64,000 nt of DNA, from positions 124,001-188,000 of the forward strand of contig NZ_JANIFJ010000004.1 of assembly GCF_024519155.1 (NCBI RefSeq). Reading direction: 5' to 3'. The notes beneath the pieces are model-generated. The model made no database searches and had not been told where the DNA came from. It saw only the letters and a program-made list of their open reading frames with translations. Of this stretch, positions 20,827 to 28,195 are shown one piece after another. The position numbers and the translations under genes are program-made. The DNA is from Mangrovibrevibacter kandeliae. GTDB taxonomy: Bacteria; Pseudomonadota; Alphaproteobacteria; Rhizobiales; Rhizobiaceae. Each line of letters starts with the position of its first letter. Within the stretch, counting starts at the first letter, position 1.

Positions 20827-21114
20827 ATGAGCTACCGGCTTACGGATCAAGCGGCCGAAGACGTTCAGCACATCTACACCGAAGGCTCGCGTCTTTTCGG
20901 TCTGGAGCAGGCCGGCCGTTACCATGCGCGCTTGCGCCAGACATTCGAGGTGCTGGCACACTTCCCAGAACTCGCACGCGAGCGCCTCGAGATCACGCCA
21001 GCGGTGCGCATCCACCGCTGCGGCGCTCACGTCGTCATCTACATTGTTGATGAGGTGGACGTCTTGATCGTCCGTGTCCGGCATGGCCATGAGGACTGGG
21101 TCAACGACCTGTGA
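20827..21114 (+). CDS. parE: Type II toxin, RelE/ParE family
   Basis: 95 residues with the ParE pattern: YRLTDQAAEDVQHIYTEG, an FxxLAxFPELARERLEI stretch and the C-terminal VVIYIVDEVDVLIVRVRHGHEDW. ParE toxins typically poison DNA gyrase; RelE-type mRNA cleavage is less likely because the chain resembles ParE. Paired with the upstream antitoxin; together they occupy the gap between ccmAB and ccmC. Confidence 0.92.
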   Translation: MSYRLTDQAAEDVQHIYTEGSRLFGLEQAGRYHARLRQTFEVLAHFPELARERLEITPAVRIHRCGAHVVIYIVDEVDVLIVRVRHGHEDWVNDL

Positions 21115-21189
21115 CTCGTGTGCCTCCGATGGCTTGTTGAACGCCCCCGTCGAATTGCCGCCACATCGGAACGCTTCTAAGATGGCGCC

Positions 21190-21945
21190 ATGACGGACAT
21201 CGCCCTCCGCCCGCCGCGCCTTGCCGCTCTCGCCAGCCCGACTCGGTTCCTCCAGGTCTCGGGCGCCGTGCAGCCGTGGCTCTACGGCCTCGCGGCCCTG
21301 CTGCTCGCGGCCGGCCTCGGGCTCGGCTTCTCCGTGCCGCCGGACTACCAGCAGGGCGCGACCGTCGAGATCATGTTCATCCACGTGCCCTTCGCCTGGC
21401 TGGCGATGATGTGCTGGACGGTCATGAGCGCCTCGGCGCTCGGCACGCTGGTGTGGCGCCATCCGCTCGCCGACGTGTCGGTGAAGGCGGCGGCGCCGAT
21501 CGGGGCGGTGTTCACGCTCCTCGCGCTCGTCACCGGCTCGGTCTGGGGCCGGCCGATGTGGGGCACCTGGTGGGTGTGGGACGCGCGGCTGACCTCGGTC
21601 TTCGTCCTGTTCCTGATGTATCTCGGGCTCATCGCGCTGACCCGCGCGCTCGACGATCCCGGCCGCTCGGCGCGCGCTGCGGCGATCCTCGTCCTCGTCG
21701 GCTTCGTCAACATCCCGATCATCAAGTTCTCGGTCGACTGGTGGAACACGCTGCACCAGTCCGCGAGCATCATCCGCCTCGACGGGCCATCGATCGCGCC
21801 GGTCTTCCTGTGGCCGCTGCTCCTCTGCGCGCTCGGCTTCACCACCCTGTTCTTCGCCATGCACCTGACGGCGATGCGCACCGAGGTGCTGCGCCGGCGC
21901 GTCCGCGCGCTCGCCCGCATGACCGCGCGCGGCGCCGAGGCCTGA
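21190..21945 (+). CDS. ccmC: Haem exporter permease CcmC
   Basis: 251 residues, six membrane segments. CcmC binds haem and presents it to CcmE. The tryptophan-rich WGTWWVWDARLT loop and flanking conserved His residues (FIHVPFAW; WWNTLHQ) are present. No good Shine-Dalgarno is seen before ATG 21190, but TTGCCG-N17-TAAGAT (21155-21183) could be a promoter that places the transcript start at or next to the ATG, so the message may be leaderless. Confidence 0.95.
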   Translation: MTDIALRPPRLAALASPTRFLQVSGAVQPWLYGLAALLLAAGLGLGFSVPPDYQQGATVEIMFIHVPFAWLAMMCWTVMSASALGTLVWRHPLADVSVKAAAPIGAVFTLLALVTGSVWGRPMWGTWWVWDARLTSVFVLFLMYLGLIALTRALDDPGRSARAAAILVLVGFVNIPIIKFSVDWWNTLHQSASIIRLDGPSIAPVFLWPLLLCALGFTTLFFAMHLTAMRTEVLRRRVRALARMTARGAEA

Positions 21946-21950
21946 GGATC

Positions 21951-22127
21951 ATGCACGACTACACCGGCTTCATCGCCGCCGCCTACGGCATCTCGGCGCT
22001 TGCGCTCGCCGGGCTCGGACTCTGGCTGTTCCTCGACGCGCGCGCCCGCCGCGCCGAACTGAAGCTCCTCGAAGCGCGCGGCGTGCGGCGCCGTTCGATG
22101 GCCCGGGCCGAGGCGGGTGCGTCGTGA
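21951..22127 (+). CDS. ccmD: Haem exporter accessory protein CcmD
   Basis: 58 residues with a single membrane helix (YTGFIAAAYGISALALAGLGLWLFL) and a basic cytoplasmic tail, as in CcmD, which helps release holo-CcmE from CcmABC. It starts 5 nt after the ccmC stop and ends with a GTGA overlap into ccmG. Confidence 0.9.
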   Translation: MHDYTGFIAAAYGISALALAGLGLWLFLDARARRAELKLLEARGVRRRSMARAEAGAS

Positions 22128-22753
22128 CCGAGGCGAGCGAACCGCTGAACGAGGGCGCCGATACGCCGCGGGCCTCGCGCGCCGGGCGACTGCTCGTCGC
22201 GCTGCCGCTGCTCTTCTTCTTGGGGCTCGCCGGCGTCTTCCTCTATCAGCTGGCGTCCGGTCATGACGCCAGCGAGGTGCCCTCCGTGCTCATCGGCAAG
22301 TCTGCGCCGAAGACCGTGCTGCCGCCGCTGCCGGGCCTGACGCAGGCCGACGGCGCCCCGGTGCCGGGCCTCGATCTCGCCGCGGCGGGGGACGGGCGGC
22401 CGGTGCTGGTCAACGTCTTCGCCTCCTGGTGCGCGCCCTGCCGCGAGGAGCATCCGCTGCTGATGCAGCTGGCGAAGGACAGGCGCGTCCGCCTGGTCGG
22501 CATCAACTACAAGGACAAGCAGCCGGAGAACGCGCGCGGGTTCCTGACCGATCTGGGCAATCCCTATGCCGCCGTCGGCTACGATCCGGCCGGCCAGTCG
22601 ACCATCGACTGGGGCGTCTACGGCGTGCCCGAGACCTTCCTCGTCGGCACCGACGGGACGATCCTGTGGAAGCAGACGGGCCCGTTCACGCCGCAGGCGA
22701 TCGAAAGCGGGCTGATCCCGGCATTGGATAAGGCGCTCAAACAGGCGAACTGA
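22124..22753 (+). CDS. ccmG: Thiol:disulfide interchange protein CcmG/DsbE
   Basis: 209 residues, anchored by an N-terminal helix (about 22-45) with a periplasmic thioredoxin domain. Active site FASWCAPCREEHP (CAPC) and the GVYGVPETFLV cis-Pro segment are present. It keeps apocytochrome c cysteines reduced for haem ligation. GTG start overlaps ccmD, so ccmCDG are translationally linked. Confidence 0.95.
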   Translation: MTEASEPLNEGADTPRASRAGRLLVALPLLFFLGLAGVFLYQLASGHDASEVPSVLIGKSAPKTVLPPLPGLTQADGAPVPGLDLAAAGDGRPVLVNVFASWCAPCREEHPLLMQLAKDRRVRLVGINYKDKQPENARGFLTDLGNPYAAVGYDPAGQSTIDWGVYGVPETFLVGTDGTILWKQTGPFTPQAIESGLIPALDKALKQAN

Positions 22754-22855
22754 CGCCGCGGCGGTGCGACCTTTGATCGCCTTTCGTCCCTCAAGATCAC
22801 ACAGCCTCGGCGGACGCTCTCCCACGACCTGATGCGCGGCGATGCGAGGTCGCGG

Positions 22856-23614
22856 TCAGCGGCTCGACGCCGCCTCGCGCCGCTGCCGGCAGGCCGCGCC
22901 GAAGGCCTCGAAGATCCGCCGCGAGGGCTCGTCCGTCTCCGCCCAGTATTCCGGATGCCACTGCATGCCGAAGGCGAAGGCCTTGGCGCCGGTCACCGAT
23001 ACAGCCTCGACCGTCCCGTCGGGAGCGCTTGCCTCGGCGACTAGCCCGTCGGCGAGACGGTCGATCGCCTGCCGGTGCAGCGAGTTCACCCGCAGCTCTC
23101 CCGCGCCGACGATGGCGGCGAGCTTGCCGTCCGGCGCCACCGTGACCGGGTGGCGGACCGCAAAGCGCTCGCGCTGATCGTGGTGGGGCAGGGCGCGGTG
23201 GTCCATCCGCCCCTCCAACTCCTGGATCTCGGTCGCCAGACTCCCGCCGAAGGCAACGTTCAGCTCCTGATGGCCGCGGCAGATCGCGAGGAGCGGCAGG
23301 CCGCCCTCGACCGCGCCGCGGATCAGCGCCTCGGTGAGCCGGTCGCGCTCGGGATCGAAGGGCTCGTGCGCCGTCGAGGCCGGCACGCCGTAGCGCTCGG
23401 GATGGACGTTCGAGGCCGAGCCTGTGACGAGCACGCCGTCGACCCGCGCCAGCAGCGCGCCGAGGTCGAGCTCGGGCAGCAGCGCCGGCACGATCACCGG
23501 CACGACGCCGGCGACGCGAATGGCGGCCTTCAGGTAGGTGTCCGGCGTCGCGTGCCAGGTGTAGTTCTCGAAGCTGCGAACATCGGCGGGAACGGCGACG
23601 AGGGGAACGGACAT
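22856..23614 (-). CDS. Class I glutamine amidotransferase-like, gamma-glutamyl-GABA hydrolase (PuuD) family
   Basis: 252 residues. Triad region: LLAICRGHQELNVAFGG with the nucleophile Cys, and GMQWHPEYWAE with His-Pro-Glu, as in PuuD-type hydrolases that split gamma-glutamyl-GABA in putrescine breakdown. MDHRALPHHD resembles the loop of the same family. No other putrescine genes are nearby, so the substrate remains inferred. GGAG lies 9 nt before the ATG. Confidence 0.86.
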   Translation of the reverse strand: MSVPLVAVPADVRSFENYTWHATPDTYLKAAIRVAGVVPVIVPALLPELDLGALLARVDGVLVTGSASNVHPERYGVPASTAHEPFDPERDRLTEALIRGAVEGGLPLLAICRGHQELNVAFGGSLATEIQELEGRMDHRALPHHDQRERFAVRHPVTVAPDGKLAAIVGAGELRVNSLHRQAIDRLADGLVAEASAPDGTVEAVSVTGAKAFAFGMQWHPEYWAETDEPSRRIFEAFGAACRQRREAASSR

Positions 23615-23863
23615 GGTGCGGGGCTCCGGAGGCGGTGTCCGGTCTTAACTGCAGCGGCGCGGCTTGCCTACGGGGGGCGGGACCCTTGCAGCGGCGCTCG
23701 ACCGGGTAGCGCTCGCTGCGAAGGCAGGCGCCGCGCGGCGCTCCTCGCACGCTTTGTGCGCCGTTCCACTTCATGCTATGACCGCGCTGATGAAGCCTGC
23801 AAGCGGCAGGCGCCGCCGGGCGATGTGCCGCCGGTCGGCATTTCGAGCGGTTGTGGACGAGCG

Positions 23864-24307
23864 ATGGAACAGCGGGCGCGGAGCCAGGGATTTTGCGTGT
23901 TCGAGCGGCTGCGGGCTGCGGGCCTTCGCCCGACAAAGCAACGCGTGGCGCTCTGTAACCTGATCTTCTCGCATGGCGACCGGCATCTGTCGGCGGAAGA
24001 GCTGCACGCCGAGGCGCACCGGGCCGGTGAGCCGGTGTCGCTGGCGACCGTCTACAACACGCTGCACCAGTTCACCGATGCGGGGCTCGTGCGCCCGCTG
24101 ACGGCCGAAGGCGGCCAGCGCACGTATTTCGACACCAACACCTCCGACCACCATCACTTCTTCATCGAAGACGACAACGCGATGATCGACATCCCGGACG
24201 AGGCGATCCGCCTCGACCGTCTGCCGGAGCCGCCGGAGGGGATGGAGATCGTCAATGTCGACGTGGTGGTGCGCCTGCGCCGCAAGGCCGCGCCCGGCAA
24301 CGCCTGA
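23864..24307 (+). CDS. irr: Iron response regulator Irr (Fur family)
   Basis: 147 residues. Fur-fold winged helix: RLRAAGLRPTKQRVALCNLIF and SLATVYNTLHQFTDAGLV. The HHHFFIEDDNAMIDIP segment (haem/metal His cluster) and the C-terminal IVNVDVVVRLRRK match Irr rather than Fur or Zur; the CxxC zinc sites of Fur are missing. Irr responds to haem status and controls iron and haem genes, which fits its position near ccm and aconitase. The ATG at 23864 gives the family length. Confidence 0.9.
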   Translation: MEQRARSQGFCVFERLRAAGLRPTKQRVALCNLIFSHGDRHLSAEELHAEAHRAGEPVSLATVYNTLHQFTDAGLVRPLTAEGGQRTYFDTNTSDHHHFFIEDDNAMIDIPDEAIRLDRLPEPPEGMEIVNVDVVVRLRRKAAPGNA

Positions 24308-24749
24308 GGCGCACCGGCGCCGCAGTCGTCGCATCGACCGCTGCGTCCCCTTATCCTGAGGTGGCCCGAAGGGCCCTCCAAGGCTGAAATGCACCGAAGA
24401 GACCTTGAAGGGTGAGGCGCCCCTTCGAGCGCTTTCGCTATGCCCTCGCCCTTCGAGGCTCGCTGCGCTTGCACCTCAGGATGAGGGCGAGTGGGTTTGC
24501 ACCTCAGACGACGGCGGATGATGCTCGCATCCGGGATGAGCGTGAATGGCGCACACGTCTCAGCATAAGGGCGGGTGGCGCTTGCACCTCAGCATGCGGG
24601 GGATGGAGGCTCGCACCTCGGGCGTGCGGTGAAGGGCGCCCGGCGCCCGGCCTTGCGAAACCCGCCGGCAACCGCCGCGATCGAGTTCGTCGCCTGGCGG
24701 CCGACGACGCGTTGCGATGCTTTGGGGCCGTTGTCGAAACCCGCCAGCC
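24308..24749. repeat. Gene-free repeat field: REP-like palindrome plus degenerate tandem units
   Basis: 442 bases without a gene. Arms CTCGCCCT (24445) and AGGGCGAG (24484) form a REP-like palindrome around TTCGAGGCTCGCTGCGCTTG. From 24469 to about 24629 a unit of about 26-30 bases, best copy TTGCACCTCAGGATGAGGG, recurs roughly six times (starts near 24469, 24497, 24523, 24550, 24581, 24610) with decreasing similarity. The similar CCTTATCCTGAGGTGG block at 24352 belongs to the same family. The type resembles palindromic repeats found across Hyphomicrobiales intergenic DNA. Confidence 0.55.
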
Positions 24750-25292
24750 TCAGAAGCGCTCGTCGGGATAGACGCCCCAGATCTCGTGCTGCTGGACGAA
24801 GCCGTCGCGGTCGGCGACCTTGATTTCGCACCAGCCGTTGCTGCACTCCTCGACGTGGGTGACGACGCCCGGCTCCATCTGGGCGACGAGCGGAGCGTCG
24901 TCGGCGGGGCTGCGGTGCACGTCGATGGTGGCGCTCTTGCCCTTCAGCCAGGGCGCGGCGATCGCGGTGCGCTCGCCGGTCAGGAGCGAGTGATAGACCC
25001 AGCCCTCGGTGCCCTCGCTGTCGCGCACGCGGCGCCAGAGGTCGTACTCCTGGACGATCTCCACCGGCAGGCCGCGCTTGAGATAAAGCCAGGAGACGGC
25101 GTAGTCGCGCCCGGGGCCGACGCGCAGGTTCACACGCGCCGACTTCAGCGAGACGAAGCGCGGCAGCGGCAGCTTGCTGGTGTCGTCCTGCGCGGCCGCG
25201 TGCCAGGTGCGGCCCTCGAAGCTCGGGAAGAAGGCTGCCAGCATGAGGCCGAGGGCGGCTGCGGCCATCAGGCGGGTCGAGGTCGTACGCAT
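24750..25292 (-). CDS. Secreted protein with two bacterial SH3-like domains
   Basis: 180 residues with a signal peptide (LMAAAALGLMLAAFFPSFEG). The first SH3 repeat is ARVNLRVGPGRDYAVSWLYLKRGLPVEIV...EGWVYHSLL (about residues 45-105), the second SATIDVHRSPADDAPLVAQMEPGVV...DGFVQQHEIWGVYP. Such proteins usually bind peptidoglycan or other envelope ligands. ATG at 25292 has GGAG 6 nt upstream; an ATG at 25304 is weaker. Transcribed towards the repeat field. Confidence 0.85.
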   Translation of the reverse strand: MRTTSTRLMAAAALGLMLAAFFPSFEGRTWHAAAQDDTSKLPLPRFVSLKSARVNLRVGPGRDYAVSWLYLKRGLPVEIVQEYDLWRRVRDSEGTEGWVYHSLLTGERTAIAAPWLKGKSATIDVHRSPADDAPLVAQMEPGVVTHVEECSNGWCEIKVADRDGFVQQHEIWGVYPDERF

Positions 25293-25525
25293 CCACCACT
25301 CCATCCACGTCGCGCAGGGGAGGCCGCGTGTCGTCTCGAGGGATCAAGAGAGGCTCTCACAAGCCGCCGAAGGACGGCGCACGCGCCGCTCCTCCGGCCG
25401 ACGCGCCGGGCCGCGCGGTCGAGCATCATCATGATTTGTTTGGGTTAACGGAGCGTTTCGAGCCGCCTTCGGCGCGGCGTCCGATGGCGCAGCGGCCGAC
25501 GAGACGACGCGCAACGCTTAGGCGG

Positions 25526-25551
25526 TGAACTTTTTTCTGAGGACCAGCGTT
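25526..25551 (+). promoter_or_regulatory. EcfG-type general stress promoter for DUF1328
   Basis: TGAAC, 17 nt, CGTT matches the alphaproteobacterial EcfG consensus GGAAC-N16/17-CGTT with one mismatch in the -35. It lies 36 nt before the start codon of the DUF1328 gene, a family often in the general stress regulon. The rest of 25293-25525 shows no gene. Confidence 0.5.
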
Positions 25552-25587
25552 ATCACGACAAACTGACTTCCCGTGAGGAGAACCAAC

Positions 25588-25758
25588 ATGCTCGGATGGG
25601 CTCTGACTTTCCTGATCGTCGCTCTGATCGCGGCGGCTCTCGGCTTCGGCGGCATTGCCGGCGCAGCGGTCGGCATCGCCAAGATCATCTTCTTCGTGGC
25701 GATCGTGCTGTTCGTCCTGTCGCTGCTCTTCGGCGGCTTCCGTCGTCGTTCGATCTGA
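25588..25758 (+). CDS. DUF1328 small membrane protein
   Basis: 56 residues, two hydrophobic segments with Gly/Ala-rich [28 protein letters not shown]-type sequence and a basic end (GGFRRRSI). DUF1328 proteins are small inner-membrane proteins of unknown function found throughout alphaproteobacteria. GAGGAG stands 7 nt before the ATG. An intrinsic terminator follows 25 nt after the stop, so it is a monocistronic unit. Confidence 0.88.
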   Translation: MLGWALTFLIVALIAAALGFGGIAGAAVGIAKIIFFVAIVLFVLSLLFGGFRRRSI

Positions 25759-25782
25759 CGCGACGCCGACCATGATCGTAGG

Positions 25783-25808
25783 AAGGCCGCCGGTTTCGGC
25801 GGCCTTTT
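25783..25808 (+). terminator. Intrinsic terminator after DUF1328
   Basis: Nine-base stem AAGGCCGCC / GGCGGCCTT, six-base loop GGTTTC, and a TTTT tail. It follows the DUF1328 stop closely and is the clearest plus-strand terminator in the window. Confidence 0.85.
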
Positions 25809-25878
25809 CGTATCAGCGGCTGCGATCGCCCCCAGCAATGTACCCTTCCTCCGCGAACGAGCCAGCCGAGCGACGGCG

Positions 25879-26259
25879 ATGAGCGACCTCGAAGCGAGAT
25901 ACCGAGCCTATATCGACTGCCTCAATCGCCAGGATTGGGCCGAGCTCGGCTCCTTCGTCGACGCGGAGGCGACGCACAACGGCCGTCGTCTCGGTCTCGC
26001 GGGCTATCGGCAGATGCTCGAGCGCGACCACCGCGACATCCCCGACCTCGTCTTTCGTATCGACCTCTTGCTGATCGACCCGCCGATGATCGGGGCCCGG
26101 CTGTCGTTCGACTGTCATCCCGCGGGCTCGTTTCTCGGCCTTCCGGTGAACGGTAGACGTGTCGCCTTCACCGAAAACGTCTTCTACCGCTTCGCCGACG
26201 GCAGGATCGCCGAAGTCTGGTCGGTCATCGACAGAGCCGCGATCGAGGCGCAACTCTGA
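25879..26259 (+). CDS. SnoaL-like / ester cyclase-type protein
   Basis: 126 residues with the NTF2-like cone fold pattern of SnoaL: YRAYIDCLNRQDWAELGSFV, THNGRRLGLAGYRQMLERDH, and the C-terminal FTENVFYRFADGRIAEVWSVID. Family members include polyketide cyclases and many uncharacterised proteins; no catalytic role can be assigned. Convergent with the moeB-like gene, separated by 18 nt. Confidence 0.82.
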   Translation: MSDLEARYRAYIDCLNRQDWAELGSFVDAEATHNGRRLGLAGYRQMLERDHRDIPDLVFRIDLLLIDPPMIGARLSFDCHPAGSFLGLPVNGRRVAFTENVFYRFADGRIAEVWSVIDRAAIEAQL

Positions 26260-26277
26260 GGCGCACCCGGCTCGCGA

Positions 26278-27036
26278 TCACGTCCGACGCCGGCGGTAGC
26301 GGATCTCCTCGAAGCGCATCGCGAGCGTGTCCACGAGAAGCAGCCGGCCGATCAGCGGCTCGCCGATGCCGCAGATCAGCTTCACCGCCTCGGCCGCCGC
26401 GAGCGTGCCGAGGATGCCGGTGACGGCGCCGAGGATGCCGGCCTCCGTGCAGGTCGGCACGAGTCCCTCTGGCGGCGGCTCCGGGAAGAGGTCGCGATAG
26501 CGTGGCAGGAGGCTGCCGTCGGGGCCACTCTCGAACGGCGTCAGCGTCGTCAGGGAACCCGAGAAGCGGTTGACCGCGGCGCTGACCAGCGGCCGCCGCA
26601 CCGCTTCGCACAGGTCGGCCATGGCGTAGCGGGTGGCAAAGTTGTCTGACCCGTCGATGACGAGATCATAGGCCTCGATGACCACCGCGGCGTTGTCGAC
26701 GTCGAGCCGCAGGCGATGCGGCTCGACCTGCACATGCGGATTGATCGCCGCGATCCTGTCGACGGCGCTGTCGAGCTTGGCGCGACCGACATCCGCCTCG
26801 CCGTGCAGGATCTGGCGCTGCAGGTTGGAGCGCGACACCGTGTCGTCGTCGGCGATGCCGAGCGTGCCGACGCCGGCGGCCGCGAGATAGAGCGCGACCG
26901 GCGAGCCGATGCCGCCGGCGCCGACCACGAGGACACGCGCGGACTTCAGCGCCTGCTGGCCCGGCCCGCCGATCTCCGGCAGCACGATGTGACGGGCGTA
27001 GCGCTCGAGCTCCTCGGGCGAAAAGGGTGTCGTCAT
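26278..27036 (-). CDS. moeB: MoeB/ThiF-type adenylyltransferase lacking zinc cysteines
   Basis: 252 residues. E1-like enzyme that adenylates the C-terminal Gly-Gly of MoaD or ThiS for sulfur transfer. GAGGIGSPVALYLA binds ATP; SRSNLQRQILH, the DGSDNFATRY Asp and PTCTEAGILG are conserved. The zinc site usual in MoeB is gone: the CYxC position reads RYRD and the chain ends RYRRRRT without the second CxxC. The start overlaps the recF stop (ATGA). It might serve MoaD, ThiS or another small sulfur carrier; none is in the window. Confidence 0.85.
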   Translation of the reverse strand: MTTPFSPEELERYARHIVLPEIGGPGQQALKSARVLVVGAGGIGSPVALYLAAAGVGTLGIADDDTVSRSNLQRQILHGEADVGRAKLDSAVDRIAAINPHVQVEPHRLRLDVDNAAVVIEAYDLVIDGSDNFATRYAMADLCEAVRRPLVSAAVNRFSGSLTTLTPFESGPDGSLLPRYRDLFPEPPPEGLVPTCTEAGILGAVTGILGTLAAAEAVKLICGIGEPLIGRLLLVDTLAMRFEEIRYRRRRT

Positions 27037-28145
27037 GCCAGGCTCCCGTTGCTGACGGTCAGGCGTTGGGCGCGGCCCTCGAGCGCCTCGAACAGCGACG
27101 CGTCGGTGCCGGTCATGAAGGCCTGCGCGCCGAGCGCCTCGATGATGTCGAAGAGCGCGGCGCGCCGGCCGGGATCGAGATGGGCCGCGATCTCGTCGAG
27201 AAGCAGGACGGGCGCGATGCCTCCGACCGAGGCGACGAGCCGCGCATGGGCAAGGATCAGGCCGATGAGCAGCGCCTTCTGCTCGCCGGTTGAGGAGAGG
27301 GCGGCCGGCATCGCCTTGGCGATGTAGGACACGGCAAGATCGGCGCGGTGCGGCCCTTCCAGCGTGCGGCCGGCGGCGCGGTCGCCGTAGCGGCCCTCGC
27401 GCAGATGACGTGCGGCACGGTCCTCCAGCTCGACAGCCGAGCCCGACAGATCGTCGAAGCCGTAGCCGCTCGACAAGGCGAGGCCGGCGCGCGGGAAGGG
27501 GGCCTCTTCCGGCCTGGCGTCGATCAACGCGCCGAGAAGGCCGACGACCTCCGCCCGTGCGAGCGCCATGGCGACGCCGAGCTCGGCCATCTGTGCCTCG
27601 ATGCCCGTGAGCCAGGCGTCGTCCATGCGGTTCTCGTCGAGCAGGCGGTTGCGCCCGCGCATCGCCTTCTCGTAGTCGGCGGCCCGGCGCCCGTGCGCAG
27701 GGTCGAGCGCCAGCACCAGCCGGTCGAGGAAGCGGCGGCGGTCCGCAGCCGGGCCGGTGAAGAGCCCGTCCATCGCCGGCGTCAGCCAGACGAGGCGCAG
27801 ATGGTCGAGCAGCTCCTCGGCGCTGGCGGCCGTCTCGTTGATGCGCACGATGCGGGACGGCGCGTCCGGGCGCACCAGCGTCGCGAGCGCCACCGTCTCC
27901 GTGTCCCGCTCGACCTCGGCGAAGATCGAGAAGCCGCCGCTGCCGCCGGCGCGCGCAATGTCGGCCTGCACCGCACGGCGCAGCCCGCGCCCGGGCGTCA
28001 TGAGGGAGATCGCCTCGAGAAGGTTGGTCTTGCCGGCACCGTTTGCCCCGGTGAAGACGACGAAGGGCGCGTCGAAGTCGATCCGCAGGCTCGCATAGTT
28101 GCGCAGGTCCGCGAGCCGCAGGCGGGTGATGCGGGTCTTCGGCAC
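27033..28145 (-). CDS. recF: DNA replication and repair protein RecF
   Basis: 370 residues. SMC-like ATPase that helps load RecA at gaps. ITRLRLADLRNYASLRIDF opening, Walker A GANGAGKT (about 33-40), the TPAMDGLFTGPAADRRRFLDRLV block and the C-terminal LSSTGEQKALLIGLILAH signature with LLLDEIAAHLD Walker B are all present. The only sensible start is GTG 28145; the Shine-Dalgarno is weak. It lies 50 nt after dnaN and overlaps the moeB-like gene. Confidence 0.94.
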   Translation of the reverse strand: MPKTRITRLRLADLRNYASLRIDFDAPFVVFTGANGAGKTNLLEAISLMTPGRGLRRAVQADIARAGGSGGFSIFAEVERDTETVALATLVRPDAPSRIVRINETAASAEELLDHLRLVWLTPAMDGLFTGPAADRRRFLDRLVLALDPAHGRRAADYEKAMRGRNRLLDENRMDDAWLTGIEAQMAELGVAMALARAEVVGLLGALIDARPEEAPFPRAGLALSSGYGFDDLSGSAVELEDRAARHLREGRYGDRAAGRTLEGPHRADLAVSYIAKAMPAALSSTGEQKALLIGLILAHARLVASVGGIAPVLLLDEIAAHLDPGRRAALFDIIEALGAQAFMTGTDASLFEALEGRAQRLTVSNGSLA

Positions 28146-28195
28146 GGCGGGAGTCCGCGCCGCGGGCGAAGCCGGCGAAGCCGTGTCGCCTGGGC

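Noticed and set aside
19658-21114. Insertion sequence or transposon carrying the HAD gene and parDE
   Set aside because: No transposase, terminal inverted repeats or target duplication could be seen at the borders, so only the split itself is reported.
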